Assembly (NCBI RefSeq): GCF_030450125.1
Contig: NZ_CP123923.1
Coordinates: 186,001 to 250,000 of the forward strand
Length of the DNA: 64,000 nucleotides
Source of the DNA: Streptomyces sp. WP-1
GTDB taxonomy: Bacteria > Actinomycetota > Actinomycetes > Streptomycetales > Streptomycetaceae
Reading direction: 5' to 3'
The notes beneath the pieces are model-generated. The model searched no databases. It was given only the letters and a program-made list of their open reading frames with translations, and was not told the origin of the DNA. The stretch's first letter is position 1. Each line of letters opens with the position of its first letter. Below are positions 59,201 through 64,000 of the stretch, piece after piece. The translations under genes and the position numbers were made by a program.

Positions 59201-61689
59201 CTGAGGACGCCGCCCGGGCCGATCTCCACGAACGTGGTCACGCCCAGGCCGTCAAGGGTCTTGATGCCCTCGGCGAAACGAACGGCCTCTCGGACGTGCC
59301 GGACCCAGTACGCGGGGGTGTACGGCCCGGCGAGGCGACCGGTGAGGTTCGAAACGACCGGAACGCGCGGCTCGTTGAAGGCCAACCCGCTGACGGCCTC
59401 GGCGAACTCCTCCAGCATCGGATCCATCAACGGCGAGTGGAACGCGTGGCTCACCTTCAGCCGGGACGTCTTACGGCCCTGACCGGCGAACCGCTCCGCG
59501 ACCGCCAAAACCGCGTCCTCGGTGCCCGAAACGACCACCGCCTCCGGGCCGTTGACCGCCGCGACACCCACCCCATCGGTCAGATACGGCAGCACCTCGT
59601 CCTCGGTGGCCTGCACGGCGACCATCGCACCGCCACCCGGCAACGCCTGCATCAGCCGGGCCCGAGCCGACACCAACTTCGCCGCGTCCTCAAGCGACAG
59701 CACACCCGCCACATGAGCAGCCGCGATCTCACCCACCGAATGACCGGCCACATAATCCGGCCGCACGCCCCACGACTCCAGCAGCCGGAACAACGCCACC
59801 TCGACCGCGAACAACGCGGGCTGCGTCGAACCCGTCTGGTCCAACTCCTCCGAGTCCACGTCCACCGGTGTGTCCAGAAGCGCGCACACCTCGTCGTACG
59901 CCGCCGCGAACACGGGGTACGCCTCGTACAACTCACGCCCCATGCCGAGGCGTTGGGAGCCCTGCCCGGAGAACAGGAAGCCGACCTTGCCCCGGTCGGC
60001 CCGGGCGCGTCCCGTCACCAGCAGGGGCGTGGGCTCGCCCGTCGCGAGGGCGGTCAGTCCCGCGCGCAGCTCTTCGCCGTCGGCGCCGACGATCACGGCC
60101 CGGTGCTCCAGCGCCGAGCGGGTGGCCGCCAGCGAGAAGCCGGTGTCGGCCGGTGCGGCGGCCGCGAGGCCGGCGCAGGACAGCAGTCGTCGTGCCTGTT
60201 CCCGCAGCGCCTGTCCGGTCCTGGCGGAGAGCACCCAGGGCACCACGGTGGTCCGGGCCCGCGGCAGTTCCTCGGCCGGGGTCTCTCCCCCGGGCTCGGG
60301 GGCCGGTTCCTCGGGGGCCTCTTCGAGGATGATGTGCGCGTTGGTGCCGCTGATCCCGAAGGAGGAGATCCCGGCCCGGCGGGGGTGGTCCGTCTCCGGC
60401 CACGCGGTCGCCTCGGTCAGCAGCTCGACGGAGCCGGCCGACCAGTCGACCCGGGGGGTGGGCCGGTCCACGTGCAGCGTCTTCGGCAGCACGCCGTGCC
60501 GCATCGCCAGCACCATCTTCATCACTCCGGCGACACCGGCCGCCGCCTGCGCGTGTCCGATGTTGGACTTCAGCGAGCCGACCAGCAGCGGGCGTTGACG
60601 GCCCTGTCCGTAGGTGGCCAGCAGCGCCTGCGCCTCGATCGGGTCGCCGAGTTCGGTGCCCGTGCCGTGTGCCTCCACGGCGTCGACCTCCTCGGCGGAC
60701 AGCCCGGCGCCGGCCAGCGCTTCGAGGATCACGCGCTGCTGCGAGGGGCCGTTGGGCGCGGTCAGACCGTTGGAGGCGCCGTCCTGGTTGACGGCGCTGC
60801 CCCGCACGACCGCGAGCACCTGGTGGCCGAGCCGCCGGGCGTCCCGCAGCCGCTCCACGAGCAGCAGCCCGGCGCCCTCGGACCAGGACGCGCCGTCCGC
60901 CGCCGCCGCGAAGGACTTGCAGCGGCCGTCGGGGGCGAGCCCGCGCTGACGGCTGAACTCGACGAAGGCGGACGGGCCCGCCATGACCGTCACTCCCCCG
61001 GCGAGCGCCATCGTGCACTCGCCGCCCCGCAGCGCCCGCACGGCGAGGTGCAGGGCGACGAGCGAGGACGAGCAGGCGGTGTCGACGGTGACCGCGGGTC
61101 CCTCCAGGCCGAAGGTGTAGGCGATGCGTCCGGAGGCGACGCTGCCGGAGTTGCCGGTGCTCATCAGCCCCTCGACCCCTTCGGGGAGGTCGCCGGGCGT
61201 GAAGCCGTAGTCGTGGTACATCAGGCCCGCGAAGACGCCGGTGCGGCTGCCCTTGAGGGTGGCCGGGTCGATGCCCGCGTGTTCGAAGGTCTCCCAGGCG
61301 GTCTCCAGCAGCAGCCGCTGCTGCGGGTCCATCGCCAGTGCCTCGCGCGGTGAGATCCCGAAGAAGTCCGCGTCGAAGTCCGCCGCGTCGCGCAGGAAGC
61401 CGCCCTGCCGGGTGTAGACCTTGCCGGGCCGCTCGGGGTCGGGGTCGTAAAGGGCGTCGACGTCCCAGCCGCGGTCCTCGGGGAACCCGGAGACGGCGTC
61501 CGTGCCCTCGGCCAGCAGCCGCCACAGCTCCCCGGGGCCGCCGACACCGCCGGGGAACCGGCAGCCCATGCCCACGATGGCGATGGGCTCCTGGTCGCGG
61601 GACTCCAGCTCGCGTACGCGGCGCCGGGCCTGGCGCAGGTCGGTGGTGGCCCGCTTGAGGTAGTCCCGGAGCTTGTCTTCGTTCATCAT
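56227..61689 (-). CDS. pteA3: Type I PKS, single KS-AT-DH(degenerate)-KR-ACP module
   Basis: One-module PKS of 1820 aa. Order: docking helix ([20 protein letters not shown]), KS (Cys near 61073), malonyl AT (GHSVGE near 59740, HAFHS), DH, KR, ACP (Ser near 56629), C-terminal docking region. DH keeps the His motif [11 protein letters not shown] (near 58844). However, the YGPxF loop appears deleted between EPLDVED and SAAWRAG, and the second motif reads LLDAALG, with Gly where His or Gln is expected. KR is B-type: it has LDD and lacks the Trp, unlike all later modules. In filipin this would be module 7, which must leave a hydroxyl at C15, so a dead DH fits. The stop is 36 nt from pteA4. Confidence 0.93.
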   Translation of the reverse strand: MMNEDKLRDYLKRATTDLRQARRRVRELESRDQEPIAIVGMGCRFPGGVGGPGELWRLLAEGTDAVSGFPEDRGWDVDALYDPDPERPGKVYTRQGGFLRDAADFDADFFGISPREALAMDPQQRLLLETAWETFEHAGIDPATLKGSRTGVFAGLMYHDYGFTPGDLPEGVEGLMSTGNSGSVASGRIAYTFGLEGPAVTVDTACSSSLVALHLAVRALRGGECTMALAGGVTVMAGPSAFVEFSRQRGLAPDGRCKSFAAAADGASWSEGAGLLLVERLRDARRLGHQVLAVVRGSAVNQDGASNGLTAPNGPSQQRVILEALAGAGLSAEEVDAVEAHGTGTELGDPIEAQALLATYGQGRQRPLLVGSLKSNIGHAQAAAGVAGVMKMVLAMRHGVLPKTLHVDRPTPRVDWSAGSVELLTEATAWPETDHPRRAGISSFGISGTNAHIILEEAPEEPAPEPGGETPAEELPRARTTVVPWVLSARTGQALREQARRLLSCAGLAAAAPADTGFSLAATRSALEHRAVIVGADGEELRAGLTALATGEPTPLLVTGRARADRGKVGFLFSGQGSQRLGMGRELYEAYPVFAAAYDEVCALLDTPVDVDSEELDQTGSTQPALFAVEVALFRLLESWGVRPDYVAGHSVGEIAAAHVAGVLSLEDAAKLVSARARLMQALPGGGAMVAVQATEDEVLPYLTDGVGVAAVNGPEAVVVSGTEDAVLAVAERFAGQGRKTSRLKVSHAFHSPLMDPMLEEFAEAVSGLAFNEPRVPVVSNLTGRLAGPYTPAYWVRHVREAVRFAEGIKTLDGLGVTTFVEIGPGGVLSALAQGCLDDADIVTVPALRTDRPEPQALTLALGQLHAHGVSPDWRALFPGAQRVELPTYAFQRERYWLEGTAAPDVSSAGLDPAGHALLGAVVETAGARDMLFTGRLSPAELPWTAEHTVGGVPVLPVAALVELALSAGRQAGFPHLDQLDVDAPLVLAEQGAVRVQVQLGAGDDPDRRPVRVFSRPATAGADEPWVRHATGELTRNAPAPDFDLMLWPPTDAEPLDVEDRPYLSAAWRAGEELYAEAVLPATEQGRAGRYTLHPALLDAALGLSRAEIAGEVSLPYAWSGLSVRTPGSGAVRIRVRPVGEDAVAVELADADGSPVASAASVRTRTMSAQQVVASRVAHQDRMFGVDWVEHTATSAPATASDAGWAVLGDGGRYPGLDALRGAVDDGTAVPGHVLLPCAPSRGDIATATRAALAGVLAVVQEWVADERFSDARLVVLTRGAAELDGPETDLAHVAVTGLVKSAQTEHPDRILLVDTDGSVPDVTADPALAAALAALDEPQAALRDGKLYVPRLARLTPPAEPAGPAWDPEGTVLLTGATGGLGRSLARHLVAEHGARRLLLASRRGPEAEGVGELVAELADLGAHVDVAACDIADRDALAALLASVPAAHPLVAVVHAAAALDDGVITALTPQRLDTVLRPKADGALNLHELTRDLDLSAFVLFSSLAGVLGSAGAAGYAAANAFLDGLARRRRAAGLPATSLAWGLWTDNGGMGDRITDADRNRMGRAGVVPFTPAEGLALFDAALTADRPVIVPVRLDMPGLRAMARAGMLPAVLRGLVGDTGAASGEATAPGTPALARRLAGMPEADQEKILLDLVRNQAAAALGHATAARVEPTTAFRDIGFDSLTAVELRNRLKAATGLRLKPTLVFDHPNPVAIARLLHKNLVREPDAEAPPVLGELDRLEALLGALAPQDAVRDKVTARLKALLWKWTDTHQGGASNTADTGPGADGELDLDRIDAATDDEMFDLIDQELGSL

Positions 61690-61721
61690 GGGTGTTGCCC
61701 GCCCCTTTTGGCCTGCGCGGT

Positions 61722-64000
61722 TCAGGAGTTGCCGAGTTCGTCGTCGAGGAGGTCGTACAGCTCCTCGTCGCTGGCCGAGCTGAGGTCGTCGTCGGTCCCG
61801 GCTCGGCCGGTGTCTCCGGGGTCGGCCGGCTCGTTCCCGTTCCAGCGGGCGAGCAGTGCCTGGAGACGCATGTTGATCCTGGTCCGGGTGACGTTGTCGA
61901 GACCGTGCGCGCCGGCGCCGTCCAGGGCGGCGGCGAGTCGGTCCAGTTCGTCGAAGACCGGTGCGGTGCCCGCCGTACCGCCGGGGAGGTCCTTCAGCAC
62001 CCGCTGGGCGAGCGCGGCGGGTGTCGGGTGGTCGAAGACCAGCGTCGCGGGCAGGCGCAGGCCGGTGGCCCGGTTCAGCCGGTTGCGCAGTTCCACCGCG
62101 GTCAGCGAGTCGAAGCCGAGGTCGCCGAATGCCTGGTCGGGCTGGACGGCCTTGGCCGAGCTGTGTCCGAGGACGGCGGCGGCCTCGGAGCGCACGAGGA
62201 CGAGTACGACGTCCGCGCGCTCGCTCTCGGGCAGCCCCGCGATCCGCTGTGCCAGCGGTACGGCGGACGCCCGGTCGCTACGGCGCGACCGGCCGCCCAC
62301 GAGTGCCTTGAGCAGCGGCGGGACCGGCGCGGTCGCGTTGCGCAGCGCGGCCAGGTCCAGCCGTGCCGGCACCACCACCGGTTCGTCCGACGCGAGGGCG
62401 GCGTCGAGGAGTTCGAGGCCGTCCTCGTCGGACAGCGGCAGCACACCGCCACGGGCGAGCCGGCCGCGGTCGGCGCCGCCGAGGTCCTCGGTCATGGCGC
62501 CGGTGCGCTGCCACAGGCCCCACGGCAGTGACAGCGCGGGCAGCCCCTGTCCCCGGCGTTGTGCGGCGAAGGCGTCCAGGTAGGCGTTGGCCGCCGCGTA
62601 GTTGGCCTGGCCGGGGGTGCCGAGGGTGCCCGCGAGGGACGAGAAGACGACGAACGCCGAGACGTCGCCGGCCAGTTCGTGCAGGTTGAGCACGGCGTCG
62701 ACCTTGGGTCGCAGGACCGTCTCCAGGCGCTCCGGGGTGAGCGCGGGGAGCACGCCGTCGTCGAGGACACCGGCCGTGTGCACCACGGCCGTCACCGGTG
62801 TGCCGGACAGCGCGTCGGCGAGGGCGTCCCGGTCGGCCACGTCGCAGGCCGCCCAGCGCACTTCGGCACCGGCCGCGGTCAGTTCCGCCGCGAGTTCCGC
62901 CGCGCCCTCCGCGTCCGCGCCGCGCCGGCTCATCAACAGCAGTTCGCGCACGCCGTGTTCGGCGACCAGGTGCCGGGCGACGAGTCCGCCGAGGGCACCG
63001 GAGGCACCGGTCAGCAGGACGGGGCCGGGCCCGAAGTCCACGATGGCCCGCGGGGCGTCGGCGGCGGTCCTGGTGAGCCGGGGCAGCAGGAGCGTGTCGC
63101 CGCGCAGCGCGGCCTGCGGCTCCTCGAAGGCGAGGAGCCGGGGGACGACGGTCGCCGCGATCCGCTCCACATCGGTGTCCCCGTCGGCGTCGTCCGCGCT
63201 CTCCGCGTCCGGGTGCGCGTCGCCGCCGTACTCGCTCCCCGCGCCGGTACGCGCGTCGGCGTCGATGAGGACGATGCGGTCCGGGTTCTCGGACTGCGCC
63301 GAGCGGATCAGGCCCCACACGGCGGCCTGCACCGGGTCGGCCGTCGCCGGGCCGCCCGTTTTCGGACCGTCCCCCGCTTCCGGACCGTCCCCGGCCGCGA
63401 CCGCGCCCCTGGTCACCAGCACCAGCCGGGCCACCCGCTCCTCGGCCAGCCACCACTGCACCAGCCCGAGCACCTTGCGCAGGACGTCCCGGACACGCTC
63501 GGCGTCGGCGCCCGACCCCACGGGGCAGGGCACGACCACGGCGTCCGCGTACGCCCGCGCCCCGGTCTCCGACGCGGGAGCGGCGAGCAGGGCGGAGATG
63601 TCCTCGTAGGCCCGTACGACGGTGGTGTGCCCGTCGGCCTGTGCGGTGAGCGGTGCCCACTCCACGGTGAACAGGGAGTCCCGGGCGCTCGTGCGCAGCT
63701 GCTCGGCCGACACCGGGCGCAGCGTCAGCGACTCCACCGAGACGACGGGTCGGCCCGTGCCGTCGGCGGCCTCCAGCCGTACGGTGTCCCCGCCTGCCGG
63801 GGAGAGCCGCACCCGCAGCTCGGCCGCTCCGGTGCCGTGCGGGGTGACGCGGGACCACGCGAAGGGCAGCAGGGGCCCGTCGGCGGCCGGTACGAGGCCG
63901 CCCGCGCCCAGCGCGTGCAGCGCCGAGTCGAGCAGGGCCGGGTGCACGCCGAACGTGTCCGGCCGCGCCTCCTCGGCGACGGCGAGTTCCGCGTACACCG
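61722..64000 (-). CDS. pteA2: Type I PKS, C-terminal end: DH(part)-KR-ACP (continues beyond window)
   Basis: The frame is open to the right edge, so only the last 758 or so residues are visible. They start in the second half of a DH domain ([12 protein letters not shown], with the intact D-x3-H pattern near 63935). KR follows with [12 protein letters not shown] (near 63000), LDD and no Trp (B-type; catalytic Tyr near 62600), then ACP ([11 protein letters not shown], Ser near 62110) and a C-terminal docking region ending [13 protein letters not shown] plus B-type KR is the standard pair for an E double bond, as expected for a polyene-forming module, predicted module 6. The upstream KS, AT and earlier modules are outside the window. 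It ends 33 nt before pteA3. Confidence 0.93.
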   Translation of the reverse strand, partial: VYAELAVAEEARPDTFGVHPALLDSALHALGAGGLVPAADGPLLPFAWSRVTPHGTGAAELRVRLSPAGGDTVRLEAADGTGRPVVSVESLTLRPVSAEQLRTSARDSLFTVEWAPLTAQADGHTTVVRAYEDISALLAAPASETGARAYADAVVVPCPVGSGADAERVRDVLRKVLGLVQWWLAEERVARLVLVTRGAVAAGDGPEAGDGPKTGGPATADPVQAAVWGLIRSAQSENPDRIVLIDADARTGAGSEYGGDAHPDAESADDADGDTDVERIAATVVPRLLAFEEPQAALRGDTLLLPRLTRTAADAPRAIVDFGPGPVLLTGASGALGGLVARHLVAEHGVRELLLMSRRGADAEGAAELAAELTAAGAEVRWAACDVADRDALADALSGTPVTAVVHTAGVLDDGVLPALTPERLETVLRPKVDAVLNLHELAGDVSAFVVFSSLAGTLGTPGQANYAAANAYLDAFAAQRRGQGLPALSLPWGLWQRTGAMTEDLGGADRGRLARGGVLPLSDEDGLELLDAALASDEPVVVPARLDLAALRNATAPVPPLLKALVGGRSRRSDRASAVPLAQRIAGLPESERADVVLVLVRSEAAAVLGHSSAKAVQPDQAFGDLGFDSLTAVELRNRLNRATGLRLPATLVFDHPTPAALAQRVLKDLPGGTAGTAPVFDELDRLAAALDGAGAHGLDNVTRTRINMRLQALLARWNGNEPADPGDTGRAGTDDDLSSASDEELYDLLDDELGNS

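Overview
The window is very GC-rich actinobacterial DNA, almost certainly from a Streptomyces: G/C-ended codons throughout, GTG/TTG starts, SARP and PAS-LuxR regulators, Tat signals and a giant modular type I polyketide synthase (PKS). Only the sequence was read. Family names come from recognised motifs and gene order; no database search was run.

Region 1 (1-8232, + strand) is a compact carbohydrate operon. It holds two ABC permeases (the first cut by the window edge), a cytosolic GH5-type beta-mannosidase candidate, a Tat-secreted GH85 endo-beta-N-acetylglucosaminidase and a GH38 alpha-mannosidase. Together they look like an N-glycan (mannose-GlcNAc) foraging system: release outside the cell, import, then trimming to mannose and GlcNAc.

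Region 2 (about 8300-11110, + strand) is an unfamiliar three-gene unit. A 22-residue signal-peptide-like ORF is followed by a perfect 12-bp hairpin, an ANL-type adenylate-forming ligase, and a polytopic membrane protein with the YD / GLGD signature of presenilin/signal-peptide-peptidase aspartyl proteases. I consider this the best candidate for an undescribed system.

Region 3 (11124-15895) holds housekeeping or accessory genes: an MDR oxidoreductase divergent from a TetR regulator with a shared operator, a SAM methyltransferase, and an acyl-CoA dehydrogenase-like gene behind a PadR regulator with a 10-bp palindromic operator.

Region 4 (15953-64000) is the right-hand part of a filipin-type polyene macrolide cluster. 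The order is type II thioesterase (pteH), cholesterol oxidase (pteG), PAS-LuxR activator (pteF), SARP-LAL activator (pteR, opposite strand), ferredoxin (pteE), two CYP105 P450s (pteD, pteC), crotonyl-CoA carboxylase/reductase (pteB), then PKS genes pteA5, pteA4, pteA3 and the 3' end of pteA2. This matches the pte/fil lettering order of filipin clusters. Six consecutive KS-AT-KR-ACP modules without DH (four in PteA4, two in PteA5) would build the 1,3-polyol. The last AT has an atypical extender motif that fits the alkylmalonyl unit supplied by PteB, and a C-terminal TE closes the lactone. PteA3 is a single module whose DH looks degenerate, which fits a hydroxyl rather than a double bond at C15 of filipin. 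The two P450s plus ferredoxin would make the C26 and C1' hydroxyls. PteA1 and most of PteA2 (loading, polyene modules) lie beyond the right edge. I see no rRNA, tRNA, CRISPR array, insertion sequence or origin in the window.
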